This document shows, piece after piece, positions 54,882 through 64,000 of a stretch of DNA of 64,000 nucleotides. Made by a program: the position numbers and the translations under genes. The DNA comes from GCA-2683825 sp965662355 (lineage in GTDB: Bacteria; Planctomycetota; UBA1135; GCA-002686595). How positions within the stretch are numbered: position 1 is the stretch's first letter; each line of letters starts with the position of its first letter. The notes under the pieces are model-generated. The model did not search any database. It saw only the letters and a program-made list of their open reading frames with translations, and had not been told where the DNA came from. The stretch spans positions 124,001-188,000 of the forward strand of contig CBFIHP010000004.1 in assembly GCA_965662355.1 (NCBI GenBank), written 5' to 3'.

Positions 54882-55340
54882 CTAACCTCCCCGTTTCCCA
54901 ATCCACGCCGCAACCCTCTCGTCCAGCAGCTCGAGCGGCACCGCTCCCGTCTCGAGAACAAGACGGTGGAAAGCCCGTAGGTCAAAAGCCTCCCCCAGCT
55001 CATCGCGCGCCCTCTCCCGCAAGCCGATGATGCGTTGCTCGCCGATCTTGTACGACAAGGCCTGACCAGGCCAGGCCACGTAGCGTTCGAGTTCCCAGCG
55101 AAGGTCCCCTAGCGAAAACCCATACGGTTTCGCGTAGTTCGCACACTCCTCCAGCGACCACCCGAGGGAATGGATGCCGACGTCCCACACGAGTCGCAAG
55201 GCACGGAACATCTCGGAGTAATACCGTGCAACCTCCTGATGGGGGTCTTGATAGAGACCCAGCTCGCGCCCCAGGCTCTCGGCGTAGAGCCCCCAGCATT
55301 CATCGTGATCACCGGGTGCACATTGTGCGCAGAAGAGACA
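54882..55340 (-). pseudogene. C-terminal remnant of a DUF885-family protein
   Basis: The minus-strand frame open from 55340 to the TAG at 54884-54882 reads ECWGLYAESLGRELGLYQDP, then EMFRALRLVWDVGIHSLGW, FSLGDLRWELERYVAWPGQA and LSYKIGEQRIIGLRERARDE. This is the last quarter of DUF885 metallopeptidase-like proteins, which are usually about 550-600 residues. A TAG at 55343-55341 and unrelated sequence beyond it cut off everything upstream, including the metal-binding core. An ATG at 55211 could start a 109-residue fragment, but it would lack the domain core. Confidence 0.72.
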
Positions 55341-55567
55341 CTACGGCGCCCTCGCGAAATCTTCCCATCTTGGGGCTGGCACCCCACTCCATTGGGTAGC
55401 CCCGAGGGCGATTTCTGCTCACCCTCGATCTCCCATAGCCTGCCCTTCACTCGCCCAACCTCGTACGAACCAAGCAACAGCGCGGGTAGAACTGAATTTA
55501 GGGAGAAGATCGTCTCAATTCAGACACAGATTCAAGTCGCGCAAAAACGGTTCCCGATGAGCTCAAG

Positions 55568-57550
55568 GTGTCCGACCCCCGTATCCATTCGCTCCCGCGA
55601 CGCGGTCGCAGAGTAGGCCTGCTCGTTGCGGGGGTCCAGGTCATCGTCATCGGCGTCGGGTGGTATTCGCTGTACCACACGACGCATGAGAAGATCGCCG
55701 ATGGGGTCGAGGAGATCATCCTTCAGAACAATGAACGGATGGCCACTTCGATCATCGATGCTCTCGACGTCGTGCAGGGGAATCTCGAGTTCGAAACGGA
55801 AGAATGGGAGCGCGCACAGGCCATCATCGAGAAGGTCGAGCTCAGCAGTGGTGGCTTCGCGTGCATCATCGATGCGGACGGCTTGATCGTCTGCCACCCC
55901 GAGATTCGAGATAATCCGTCACTACGAGAAATCCAGCTCTCGGAGCACACCTTCGTCGATCAAGAAACCCTGGCCGCGACGACACTGAGGCATACGAAGG
56001 AAGAGGGCGTCCAAACAGGTGTCATGCGCTTTCTTTTCGATGGCATGCACTACATCGCGACCCAGTTGATCAACGACGACGGCGTGCGCCTTCTCGTTCA
56101 CCAGCCTGTGTCCGGATTGACGGCTGCCAGTGAGCACATCACGCACGGGCTGATCCTGCAGACCCTCTTGGTCGGTTTCCTTATCACTGGGCTCACCGTG
56201 CTGGCCGTGCACCTGATCACGTCGCGACACAGGGCTGAACTCTTGAAGTGGAACAGCGAGCTGGACGGCAAGGTGCGTCAACGTACGCTCGAGATCCGCG
56301 AAGCGCTCGACAAGGCCGAGGCCGGTTCGCGAGCGAAGTCGGAGTTCCTGGCCAACATGAGCCACGAAATCCGCACGCCGATGAACGGCATCGTGGGCAC
56401 TCTCCAGCTCCTGGAGACGACGCAACTGGACGAGGAGCAGAAAGACCTCGCCATGACGATGCATCGCTCGGGAGAGACCTTGGCGACACTACTCAGCGAC
56501 ATTCTGCAATACTCAGAGCTCAGTGAGTCATCGGGGATTACCAAGGACCGTGTCGACGTTCGCAGGCTCGTTCAGAGTAGCCTCGACCTGCTTCGCATGG
56601 AGGCCTCGCTCAAAGGCCTCACCCTGGAAGCACACATCGACCCCCGGGTTCCGATCGCGGTCGAGGCCGATGCCAACAAGCTGGGTCAGCTTCTGGGACA
56701 CCTGACGGCCAACGCCGTCAAGTTCACCAATGCCGGATCGGTCTCGGTCAACGTGTGCCTCTCGGGCGAAGGAGGCTCGACCAACACGCTGCGCTTCGAG
56801 GTTGCCGACACCGGGATTGGCATCCATGCAGAAGATCGCGAGAAGATCTTCCAGAGCTTCCAGCAAGTCGATGGCTCCATGACACGCAGTTACGGCGGCA
56901 TCGGCCTGGGGTTGTCCATCTGTCGTAAGCTCGTCAAGCTCCTCGGGGGAGAGATCCAGCTCGACAGCGAACCAGAGAAGGGCAGCCGCTTCTCCTTCGA
57001 ACTGCAGCTGCCGACCTGGTGCAGCGTCGATGCCCCATCCCCCGTCCTGCCGAAGCCCAAGAACCGAAGCGCTATCAGCATAGAGCTGGCCGAACGCATC
57101 CGCGGCATCCGCGTCCTCGTGGTCGAGGACAACGCGATCAACCAGAAGATCATCGTCCGTACGCTGGAGAAGTTCGGTTGCAAGGTCTTGGTAGCCTGGA
57201 ACGGCGCGGAAGCCCTCGAACGCATACAGAAGAATGTCGTGGACGCGGTCTTGATGGACTGCCAGATGCCGGTCATGGATGGCTACGAAGCCACGCGCTC
57301 GATTCGGGCCCTACCCGACAGGAAGAGCAACAACCTGCCCGTCATCGCCCTGACCTCCCACGCACTACCCGGAGACAGGGAGAAGGCGCTGGGGGCTGGC
57401 ATGGACGACTACCTCGCAAAGCCCGCACGGGCCGAGGCCATCAAGGAAAAGCTCGTCCACTGGTGCTTGCGCAAGAAGAGCATCACCTCTCCCCCGGATG
57501 AGCCCACAAGAAGCTCAACAGGGGACCAGCTAGACACCAACGCCTACTGA
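55568..57550 (+). CDS. Hybrid sensor histidine kinase with C-terminal receiver
   Basis: The 660-residue product starts at GTG 55568. Membrane helices at about 17-35 and 195-217 frame a periplasmic sensor domain of about 160 residues that looks like a Cache/PAS-like fold (FACIIDADGLIVCHPEI). A helical linker follows, then HisKA with phospho-acceptor His266 (FLANMSHEIRTPMNG), HATPase with N, G1, F and G2 boxes (LTANAVKF, VADTGIGI, KIFQSFQQVDGS, GGIGLGLSI), and a receiver domain with acidic pair at VLVVEDN and phospho-acceptor Asp564 (VLMDCQMPVMDG). The output partner is not adjacent. Its stop overlaps the stop of the convergent PVC dehydrogenase gene by 7 bp. Confidence 0.93.
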   Translation: MSDPRIHSLPRRGRRVGLLVAGVQVIVIGVGWYSLYHTTHEKIADGVEEIILQNNERMATSIIDALDVVQGNLEFETEEWERAQAIIEKVELSSGGFACIIDADGLIVCHPEIRDNPSLREIQLSEHTFVDQETLAATTLRHTKEEGVQTGVMRFLFDGMHYIATQLINDDGVRLLVHQPVSGLTAASEHITHGLILQTLLVGFLITGLTVLAVHLITSRHRAELLKWNSELDGKVRQRTLEIREALDKAEAGSRAKSEFLANMSHEIRTPMNGIVGTLQLLETTQLDEEQKDLAMTMHRSGETLATLLSDILQYSELSESSGITKDRVDVRRLVQSSLDLLRMEASLKGLTLEAHIDPRVPIAVEADANKLGQLLGHLTANAVKFTNAGSVSVNVCLSGEGGSTNTLRFEVADTGIGIHAEDREKIFQSFQQVDGSMTRSYGGIGLGLSICRKLVKLLGGEIQLDSEPEKGSRFSFELQLPTWCSVDAPSPVLPKPKNRSAISIELAERIRGIRVLVVEDNAINQKIIVRTLEKFGCKVLVAWNGAEALERIQKNVVDAVLMDCQMPVMDGYEATRSIRALPDRKSNNLPVIALTSHALPGDREKALGAGMDDYLAKPARAEAIKEKLVHWCLRKKSITSPPDEPTRSSTGDQLDTNAY

Positions 57551-59721
57551 GGTTTCTCGCTCCCCAGTTCACGCATACGCTGGCGCGCCTTCCTGGCGAT
57601 CTCTTCGTCCGGATGCTCCGCGAGTCGCTCGAGGAACGAGCGTGAAACCCGTCTCGCCCCATCCGGGCTCGCGACCGTATCCCTCAATCTCATGGACAGG
57701 GCCTCGATGTCGGTGGTCAGCTCGCCGGAACGGATCCAGCGCTCGGCGAAGGGCAGGGCAGCGATGGCGACCTCGACACTTCCGCTGCGAAGCAAACCAC
57801 GCAGGGTGCTGCGCATGGTCGGCGAACTCCAGGGTTTCAGATCCCGGTGCAACTTGGCGTTCAACGTGTTCAAACCCTCCGCAACCATCAGCGGCGACTT
57901 GTCCTGGAAGCGATCCGCCGCCACGACGATGCCGACCGCATTCTTGATGTCACCGCGATCACCGGCGCGGGCAATGAGCGCCTGAACCAGGTCATCGAGC
58001 CGTGGATCGCCCCAGGAAAACGCGCTCTCGACAAAGTCGGTCGTCGTTTCGGCGCTGACCCCAAAGATCGCGGAGCGGGTCCAATCATCCTTGGCGCGGC
58101 GGTACATCTGCAGTAGCTGGGTACGCATGCGCTTGCCAAAGGCTCCGGGCAAGGCGACCAGGGCTGCCAAGCGCACGTGCGGACTGGCATCTCCGAGCAG
58201 ACTGACCGTGATCTTGCGCAGGCGTAGAACATCCCAGTCCTCCGCGGCGGCGGAGGCACGCAGTGCATTACGGCGCACGTTCGGGCGGAAGTCTCGCAAC
58301 AAGGCCTCCCCGGCCTTTTGCATCAGCCGTGGAGACGTCGCAGCCAAGGTCCACAGGGTGTGAATCCGGCCGCGGCCTTCGAGGGAGTTCAGGGCGGTCT
58401 TCAAGACCAACCCGAGATCGAGAGCACTCAGCTCCCTTTCCAGGAGCAGTCGCTGTGCGGTATCTCGATGCCAGACCCCAGGATGCTCCAGCGCGGCGAT
58501 CAAGAGCGAGGTCTCGGCGCCTTCGAGCGACACCGTGGGAAGCGGCAGCGACTGGTCGTGTTCGACACGGAAGATGCGGCCGTAGCCTCGGGGCGAATCG
58601 AGCGCGCCCTGGCAATAGTCCAGCACGTAGAGCGCTCCATCCGGGCCCGTGGCGAGATGCACAGGACGGAACCACGGGTCGCTCGAGATGAGAAACGACG
58701 CCTCGTCCGGGGTCGCGGTGAAGCTCACGCCCTTCGGCCGCAGCGTGTTGCGCGCCACGCTCCCGCCCACCGGATCGCAGGTAAAGTAGTTGCCGTCATA
58801 GTCCGAAGGCCATGTCGCTCCGGAATAGAGCAACGATCCCACGCCGACGAAGACATCTCCGCCCGTGGCCGTCGGCGGCGGAGCATCGCTGGAGTCGAGC
58901 ACACGACGCAACGCCCCCTCATCGAGACTCGACCAGCTCTCGGTCGCGCCAATTCGACCGGCTGCGAGCTGCTGCTCGTCGAGCACGACGTGGCGCAATT
59001 CGCCGTAGGAGGTACTGAAAAACACCTCGCCATCGGCATCGATGTCGAGTCCTCCCAGCGCGGCGCCACTGCGCGAGACGACCTCCAACACCGAGCCATC
59101 GGCCTGAAAGCGAATCACACCGTTCTCGATCGAGGCGAGCTTGCGCTCCTTACCGTCGCGCACGGAAGTGGAGGCTCCGCTACTCGAGCTGTGTCTCGCA
59201 TAGATCCATCCATCGAGACCGAGGTCGAGATCGTCCACCACGGCATCCGCGCCGAAGCCCTCGTAGAGCACCGTGCGCGTGTCCGACGTGCCATCCTCGT
59301 CATCATCGTGAAGCCTCACGATCGAGCCTGATTGGGCCAGGATCACACCGCCTCGATACAACACGAAACTGCGCACGCCCACGAGCTTGTCCGCGAAAAC
59401 CCGCGCCTCGTCAGCCCGCCCGTCGTGATCGGAGTCCTCGAGGACGACGATCGAATCGCTCGCTTCCGTCGCGCCCTTGCTCTCGAAAAGGGCTCCACCC
59501 GTATTCGCCACCCACGCGCGGCGCCCCGCGTCCCAGGCGATCGCGACCGGATGAGTGATCACCGGTTCGGCCGCAAACAGGGTCGCTCCGAAGACGCTAG
59601 GCAAACTCAGTTTGTGAATCGCCCGATCGGATGCGCTGGGCGCGGCGTCGGATTGACCGAAGGAAACCGGTGCCCCCGCGAAGCTCGAGAAGAAGAGGAG
59701 GACGATCGGTTTGACGTGCAT
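57544..59721 (-). CDS. PVC-type dehydrogenase-like propeller with HEAT repeats, no haem
   Basis: The ATG at 59721 gives a signal peptide (KPIVLLFFSSFAGAPVSFGQ) and 725 residues. The propeller half shows HPVAIAWDAGRRAWVANTGG, LEDSDHDGRADEARVFAD, DDLDLGLDGWIYARHSSSS, GSLLYSGATWPSDYDGNYFT and DGALYVLDYCQGALDSP, the PVC membrane-bound-dehydrogenase type. The second half is alpha-helical HEAT-like (RRNALRASAAAEDWDVLRLR; PHVRLAALVALPGAF). Unlike the related protein at 34025-36343, no CxxCH haem site ends the chain, so electrons would need another carrier, or the protein is not an oxidoreductase. Its ribosome site GGAATTCC is palindromic. Confidence 0.85.
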   Translation of the reverse strand: MHVKPIVLLFFSSFAGAPVSFGQSDAAPSASDRAIHKLSLPSVFGATLFAAEPVITHPVAIAWDAGRRAWVANTGGALFESKGATEASDSIVVLEDSDHDGRADEARVFADKLVGVRSFVLYRGGVILAQSGSIVRLHDDDEDGTSDTRTVLYEGFGADAVVDDLDLGLDGWIYARHSSSSGASTSVRDGKERKLASIENGVIRFQADGSVLEVVSRSGAALGGLDIDADGEVFFSTSYGELRHVVLDEQQLAAGRIGATESWSSLDEGALRRVLDSSDAPPPTATGGDVFVGVGSLLYSGATWPSDYDGNYFTCDPVGGSVARNTLRPKGVSFTATPDEASFLISSDPWFRPVHLATGPDGALYVLDYCQGALDSPRGYGRIFRVEHDQSLPLPTVSLEGAETSLLIAALEHPGVWHRDTAQRLLLERELSALDLGLVLKTALNSLEGRGRIHTLWTLAATSPRLMQKAGEALLRDFRPNVRRNALRASAAAEDWDVLRLRKITVSLLGDASPHVRLAALVALPGAFGKRMRTQLLQMYRRAKDDWTRSAIFGVSAETTTDFVESAFSWGDPRLDDLVQALIARAGDRGDIKNAVGIVVAADRFQDKSPLMVAEGLNTLNAKLHRDLKPWSSPTMRSTLRGLLRSGSVEVAIAALPFAERWIRSGELTTDIEALSMRLRDTVASPDGARRVSRSFLERLAEHPDEEIARKARQRMRELGSEKPQ

Positions 59722-59899
59722 AGAGGAATTCCTGCCGGGAATACGACCCTTCCTGTGATTCCAGATCCACCGAAAAACCATGTACGTGGCAGGGAGGGCG
59801 TACCGAGCCCACGAAGTGGCCGTAGGTGGTCCCTGGATGGACCCCCCACGGACGCCACTTCCGGGCGTATCTTCCCCGATTCCCCTTTTCCCGGAAGCA

Positions 59900-61702
59900 T
59901 CAGGGCAGCGTCACCGGCAGCACGAGAAGATCGTGCGCGCCGGCGGCATCCCTCACGAAGACGGCGAGTTTGTAGCTGGCGCCATTCGTCCGTGGGATGC
60001 CGAGAATGCTCAGCTGGAAGGCGCTGGTTTGCGGTATGGGGGTCAGAGGCAACTCGGTCAAGGTGCCCTGGGCGTCGTCGTAGACGAAGACCTGCACCGA
60101 CAATTCCTCATTGTCGACATCGAAGACCACGGCCTCGAAATGGACATCGATCGTCCCGGGCGAACTCGTCCGCACACGAAACTCCGTGTCGAGTACTTCG
60201 GGAGCGTAATTCGTGGGCTCCCCCGCACCGGTCTCGAGCATCACACTCGAGGCCAGCGTGAACAGTTCGATCAAGGCCACCTCGGCTGCGGCCTCGTTTC
60301 CCAAGAGGTATTGCTCGTCGAACTCGATCAGGGCGCCCACGATGGCCGCTCCTCGTACTGGACCGAGATCGAAGGACTTGCCCAGACTCAGGAAAGTCCA
60401 GGTCATTAGCTTGAGATAAAGCGTGTGCGTGATTGGACGGGTGACATCGAGCAGCGGGTACTGCTCTGTACCGTAGAGCAGTTCATGGTTGCGCAAGAGC
60501 TCGTGATACGCCCCCGTGCTCAAGTCCACATCGGCGGGCGCGAGAATCACGAACTGGGGCGATAAGGTCTTCACCTTGGCGATGCTGGGCGTTTGGAAGG
60601 TTGGATCGCGTTTGGTCGCCAGAGACCAGAGCGCGTTTGCCGACGTGCTCGAGCGCACCGAGGCGAAGCCATGAGCCGCAGGTTCGGGATAGAAGATTCC
60701 CGTGAGGTTGCGAAACTGGTTCCTACCGATGTAGGCCTCCCACAACGTGAAGCCTACCTGCGCCGTGTCGAGCCACTGAAGCACGTTTCCGTAGTACTGA
60801 AACAGCCCGGGCAAACCGACCTCGGACACGAATATGGGCTTGCCGCCGTAGGCATCGCCAATCTCCGTCGCAAGCTCTACCTGGGTCCGGATGATGTCCG
60901 CGAACATCCCGTACGGATGACCCGAAAGAACGGATAGCGACGTGTGATCCGCCAGCGTGGAAAGCAGTCCCTGATTGTCTGCGAAGCTCGCGAACCCGAC
61001 GGTCGTGCACGGTGCGTTCTGCTGGGCGCGCACCGTTTCGAGCAGCTCGGCCAGGCGCCAGAGTCCGACGGAGGCCACCGACGGCTCGTTCCATACATCC
61101 GCGATCCACCAGACTTCCGGGTCACCGACCTCGGCAATGGCCTGGTTCACGGTCTGCACTACACTCGCCACGTAGAGGTTCGCGCGGACCATGAAGTCCG
61201 GTTGCGCAATGGTCTCCAGGGCGGGACTCTTGATCCACACCTCCGAAGCCAGGTCCGCCAGCAGATCCCCACTGGGTTCGCTACCGAAAGAATCGAACAA
61301 CACCGGAAGGAAGAGCATGCGCTCGGTCGCCAGCGTGTGCGCGTAGTGGTGCAACGTCTCGAGGAAGCCCGTCGGGTCCGCTTCGTACAGATCGAAGTTC
61401 AGGAAGGTCCGCAGGGTGTTGAAGCCGTGGGCACGCAGGAAACTGACCTGGCTCTCCACCTCGAGCGGATTGTAGCTGGCCCAGTGCTCGAGGCTGTGCT
61501 TCGCCGAGGACTGGTGGTAATTCGCTCCCACCGCCTGGGAAAGGCCGGACGCGGTGGCTCCCATGCGCACCATCGTCGGGACCGCCAACCGATCGGAGCG
61601 GACCTTCTGGGGAGCCGCCGGGAGGGCCGGGACGAGGAGGGAGAGGGCCGCCAGAACCCCGCTCCAGTCCTGAAATCGCTGCTTTGGTCTACGATATCGC
61701 AA
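59900..61702 (-). CDS. Secreted clan-A glycoside hydrolase-like protein (GH5/GH2-type barrel)
   Basis: The TTG at 61702 with AGGAAG just upstream gives a good signal peptide (SGVLAALSLLVPALPAAPQ) and 600 residues; TTG starts are used elsewhere in the window. The TIM-barrel part includes HGFNTLRTFLNFDLYEADPT, the acid/base glutamate in WWIADVWNEPSVAS (Glu206) and a nucleophile candidate in IFVSEVGLPG (Glu294), spaced as in clan GH-A. A helical stretch and a C-terminal beta-sandwich follow (VRTSSPGTIDVHFEAVVFD; VQVFVYDDAQGTL). It should cleave a beta-linked polysaccharide outside the cell; the exact family and substrate are undetermined. It is divergent from the TPR gene with 62 bp between starts. 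Confidence 0.75.
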   Translation of the reverse strand: MRYRRPKQRFQDWSGVLAALSLLVPALPAAPQKVRSDRLAVPTMVRMGATASGLSQAVGANYHQSSAKHSLEHWASYNPLEVESQVSFLRAHGFNTLRTFLNFDLYEADPTGFLETLHHYAHTLATERMLFLPVLFDSFGSEPSGDLLADLASEVWIKSPALETIAQPDFMVRANLYVASVVQTVNQAIAEVGDPEVWWIADVWNEPSVASVGLWRLAELLETVRAQQNAPCTTVGFASFADNQGLLSTLADHTSLSVLSGHPYGMFADIIRTQVELATEIGDAYGGKPIFVSEVGLPGLFQYYGNVLQWLDTAQVGFTLWEAYIGRNQFRNLTGIFYPEPAAHGFASVRSSTSANALWSLATKRDPTFQTPSIAKVKTLSPQFVILAPADVDLSTGAYHELLRNHELLYGTEQYPLLDVTRPITHTLYLKLMTWTFLSLGKSFDLGPVRGAAIVGALIEFDEQYLLGNEAAAEVALIELFTLASSVMLETGAGEPTNYAPEVLDTEFRVRTSSPGTIDVHFEAVVFDVDNEELSVQVFVYDDAQGTLTELPLTPIPQTSAFQLSILGIPRTNGASYKLAVFVRDAAGAHDLLVLPVTLP

Positions 61703-61764
61703 TATCTTCCTAGCGTAGCACGGCTGGGGAGGGCCGCTACCCCAGACTCGGGTATCGTGCTGAG

Positions 61765-63447
61765 ATGGAACCCTGCGACATTCGTTCGATGCTCCTCGCC
61801 GGCGCCCTCGTGGCGCTTGCGACCATCTCCCCTGGGCAAGGCACCGGGAACTCCGACCTGGGCACGATCGTGGGCCTGGGCAAGATCGACTTCCCCAACT
61901 CAGGCGCACCGGACGCACAAGAGGCCTTTCGGCGCGGTGTGCTGCTATTGCACAGCTTCGAGTACGAGGACGCGGCCGGGGAGTTCCAGGAGGCCCAGAA
62001 GATCGACCCGGACTTCGCCCTGGCGTACTGGGGCGAAGCGCTGACGCACAGCCATCCGATCTGGCAAGAGGACGACCCCAAGAAGGCCAGGGCGATTCTC
62101 GCGCGCCTCGCTCCGAGCCCCGCGGGCCGGGCAGCGAAAGCCAAGACCGACCGCGAGCGTGGGCTGCTGGAGAGCCTTGAAATCCTCTATGGCGAGGGCG
62201 AACGCCCGAAACGCAATCGCGCATACGAACGCAAGCTGGCGGAACTGCAGGCCGCGTATCCCAAGGACCTCGAGATCGCCGCCTTTCACTCGCTTTCGAT
62301 CCTCGGAACCGCGACGAACGGACGCGACATTCCGACGTACATGAGAGCCGCCGCGATCGCGGAGGAGGTCTTCATCGCGAACCCAGATCACCCCGGTGCG
62401 CTGCACTACGCGATCCACTCGTACGACGACCCGGTGCACGCGCCGCTCGGTCGGCGCATGGCCAATCGCTATAGGAAGGTCGCCGCCGCTGCCCAGCACG
62501 CCTTGCACATGCCCTCACATATCTATGTGGCCCTGGGGGAATGGCAGGCTTCCGTGAATTCCAACATCGACGCGGCGGCCGCTGCGGACGAGCGACGCGC
62601 GCGCAAAGGCCTCCCGGTCGACGATCGCGGCTACCACTCCCTCTCCTGGCTGGCCTACTCCTACCTTCAACTAGGCCAGGGCCAGAAGTCCCTCGAGCTC
62701 ATGCACGACATGCAGGCCGACGTGAAAGAGAGCGGTTCCTCCAGCCGCTCGCGCTATCACCTGGTGAGCATGCGCGCCCATCACGTCATCGCTCTCGACG
62801 CCTGGAAGAGCGAGGAGGCACAGTTCGAAGTCGACGTGGAGGGACTGAGCATCTCGAGCAAGGCCACCGAGTACTTCGTGCGCGGGGTTGTCCGGGCGCG
62901 GCAGCGGGATGCGAAAGGCGCGGAGGCAGCCCTCACGGATCTGCACACGGCCCTCGGGCTGCCGACCGCGCCGCTCGCCGATGACCTCGCCGGCTGCTGC
63001 GCCGCGCCCCTCGAGGGTTTCGGCGAAGCCTCGCCCCGGCGCAAGGCGGCCCTGGTCCTCGCTGAGGAGCTGGCCGCATTTGTGGCCCTGGCCAGGCGCG
63101 AGCCCGAAGTGGCCCTGGATCACGCCCGGGTGGCCTGCGAGCTCGAGGACGCGATGGGCTTCGACTTCGGTCCTCCGATCGTCACGAAGCCCGCCCACGA
63201 GCTTCTGGGCGAGCTGCTCCTCGGCCGGGGCCGGCCGGCGGAGGCCGTCCTCGAATTCGAGGCGGGGTTGCGGCGCGCTCCCAGAAGGGCCCGCATGCAA
63301 CTTGGACTGGCTCGGGCCCTCGAAAGAGCAGGTAAAACCAAAAGGGCACTGGCAGTTTTCCGCGAAATAGCGACCATTTGGGATGCAGCCGACGAGGATT
63401 ATCCGGGACGCGAGGATGTACGCCAGGCGGTGGGGCAGGAATGGTAG
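61765..63447 (+). CDS. Exported TPR-repeat protein with HxxxH/HMPSH motifs
   Basis: The 560-residue product starts at ATG 61765 or 61789 and has a hydrophobic N-terminus (SMLLAGALVALATISPGQG). TPR-like helix pairs run through the chain (DAQEAFRRGVLLLHSFEYED; AAGEFQEAQKIDPDFALAYW; RMQLGLARALERAGKTKRAL). Two His-rich segments, HPGALHYAIHSYDDPVHAP and HALHMPSHIYVALG, are conserved in this group of bacterial TPR proteins and could bind a metal, which would make it more than a scaffold. No neighbour defines its role. Confidence 0.82.
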   Translation: MEPCDIRSMLLAGALVALATISPGQGTGNSDLGTIVGLGKIDFPNSGAPDAQEAFRRGVLLLHSFEYEDAAGEFQEAQKIDPDFALAYWGEALTHSHPIWQEDDPKKARAILARLAPSPAGRAAKAKTDRERGLLESLEILYGEGERPKRNRAYERKLAELQAAYPKDLEIAAFHSLSILGTATNGRDIPTYMRAAAIAEEVFIANPDHPGALHYAIHSYDDPVHAPLGRRMANRYRKVAAAAQHALHMPSHIYVALGEWQASVNSNIDAAAAADERRARKGLPVDDRGYHSLSWLAYSYLQLGQGQKSLELMHDMQADVKESGSSSRSRYHLVSMRAHHVIALDAWKSEEAQFEVDVEGLSISSKATEYFVRGVVRARQRDAKGAEAALTDLHTALGLPTAPLADDLAGCCAAPLEGFGEASPRRKAALVLAEELAAFVALARREPEVALDHARVACELEDAMGFDFGPPIVTKPAHELLGELLLGRGRPAEAVLEFEAGLRRAPRRARMQLGLARALERAGKTKRALAVFREIATIWDAADEDYPGREDVRQAVGQEW

Positions 63448-63566
63448 GAGCGCCATGTAGGGACCTCCGATCTCCCTGCGCACCGGTCTCCCACATCCAG
63501 TCTCTGACCGCGCTCGGGGCCCTTTCCCTATTCTAGCCACCCAAGTAAACGAAAATCGGAGTGACC

Positions 63567-64000
63567 ATGGCCATGAAGGCTTTCACAAACCTTCTTGCAG
63601 GAGCGATCGTTGTTGCAGCGCCCGTCCTAGCACAAGACAGCGTCTCGAGGCTCGGCACGAGCTTGCCGGGTGACGCTGTCTCTCCCTACGACACCACAGA
63701 GCAAGTCAATACCTACGTTGTCGACCTGACGCTGTTCAAGTCCTCGGGCGGTACTTTCTTCGGTATCGCACCCCTCATCAAGTCCAGCCGCGGTGTGGGC
63801 GTGTCTTCGACCTTCTCGAACAACGGCATCACGGCCCAGGCGCTCAGCTCTACGCTGCTGAAGAACCAGCCGTTCCCCTCCTCCAGCTACTCGCTGTGGG
63901 AGAACCAGGCCGGTGCCGGTATCAACGGTAACGGAGCCAACGATGCCCCCGGGACCATCATGGTCGCTGGCTCGAACTCCACGCAGTTCGGCGTGGCCTT
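63567..64000 (+). CDS. Secreted Ser/Gly/Asn-rich protein (partial, runs off the window)
   Basis: An open frame from ATG 63567 (GGAG five bases upstream) continues to the window end with 144 complete codons. It has a typical signal peptide (MKAFTNLLAGAIVVAAPVLA; the second ATG at 63573 is an alternative). The mature part is low in charge and rich in Ser, Thr, Gly, Asn and Gln, with beta-strand alternation (VVDLTLFKSSGGTFFGIAPL; NGITAQALSSTLL). That composition suggests a surface, adhesin-like or lipid-layer protein. A weak TATTCT box lies at 63529-63534. The 3' end and any anchor are outside the window. Confidence 0.75.
   Translation, partial: MAMKAFTNLLAGAIVVAAPVLAQDSVSRLGTSLPGDAVSPYDTTEQVNTYVVDLTLFKSSGGTFFGIAPLIKSSRGVGVSSTFSNNGITAQALSSTLLKNQPFPSSSYSLWENQAGAGINGNGANDAPGTIMVAGSNSTQFGVA

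Overview
The window is a high-GC (roughly 62% by eye) bacterial chromosome segment, most likely from a member of the Planctomycetota. The main evidence is a set of families typical of that phylum. These are a cytochrome-C/DUF1549/DUF1553 giant protein paired with a Tat-secreted DUF1501 protein, two PVC-type 'membrane-bound dehydrogenase' propeller proteins with HEAT repeats, an FG-GAP/ASPIC-UnbV protein, ThuA-type proteins, many signal-peptide and lipoprotein genes, and frequent GTG/TTG starts. The class cannot be resolved from this segment. There are no phage genes, insertion sequences, rRNAs or CRISPR arrays. One tRNA gene is present, tRNA-Ile2 with a CAT anticodon.

Layout. 1-2.9 kb: end of an upstream gene, an ABC ATPase and its permease, chained by ATGA overlaps. 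3-18.3 kb: a short secreted propeller fragment, a di-haem peroxidase, a TAXI-type binding protein, an FG-GAP protein, an M61 peptidase, a TetR regulator with a perfect 14-bp palindrome and its S33 hydrolase, a protease-fold lipoprotein, and a five-haem cytochrome overlapping a propeller-ThuA gene. 18.4-26 kb: the DUF1501/DUF1553 pair, a His-rich metal-binding lipoprotein, and a transglutaminase-hydrolase fusion. 26-36 kb: a propeller protein, a three-gene operon of two SPFH (HflK/HflC-like) proteins plus a coiled-coil lipoprotein, a TPR gene remnant, an S41 protease with a LolA/LolB-like lipoprotein, and a haem-containing PVC dehydrogenase. 36.5-45.5 kb: tRNA, a decayed hybrid histidine kinase, a TPR lipoprotein, then three minus-strand genes: a reprolysin-like metalloprotease, a SCO-like thioredoxin-fold lipoprotein, and a membrane-tethered ECF sigma factor with a large extracytoplasmic part. 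45.6-64 kb: a dynamin-like GTPase with a small upstream ORF, a transporter/spermidine-synthase/TPR fusion, a sulfatase-like lipoprotein coupled to cutC, a Lys/Pro-rich pair, a DUF885 remnant, an intact hybrid histidine kinase, a second PVC dehydrogenase, a glycoside hydrolase, a TPR protein and the start of a secreted surface-type protein.

Two observations stand out. First, the SCO-like gene at 41861-42523 is interrupted by one in-frame TGA, exactly at the second cysteine of the copper-binding CxxxC motif. Both flanks read through in the same frame and hairpins lie just downstream, so a selenocysteine-containing SCO protein is the best reading. Second, the gene at 38600-41719 joins a cytoplasmic ECF sigma factor, one transmembrane helix and about 800 residues of carboxypeptidase-regulatory-like (beta-sandwich) repeats in one chain, which looks like a one-protein route from envelope to promoter.

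Much of the rest is envelope biology: c-type cytochromes, secreted peptidases and hydrolases, lipoproteins, and TPR or propeller scaffolds. Three clear gene remnants (TPR protein, hybrid kinase, DUF885 peptidase) show continuing gene decay in the spaces between intact operons.
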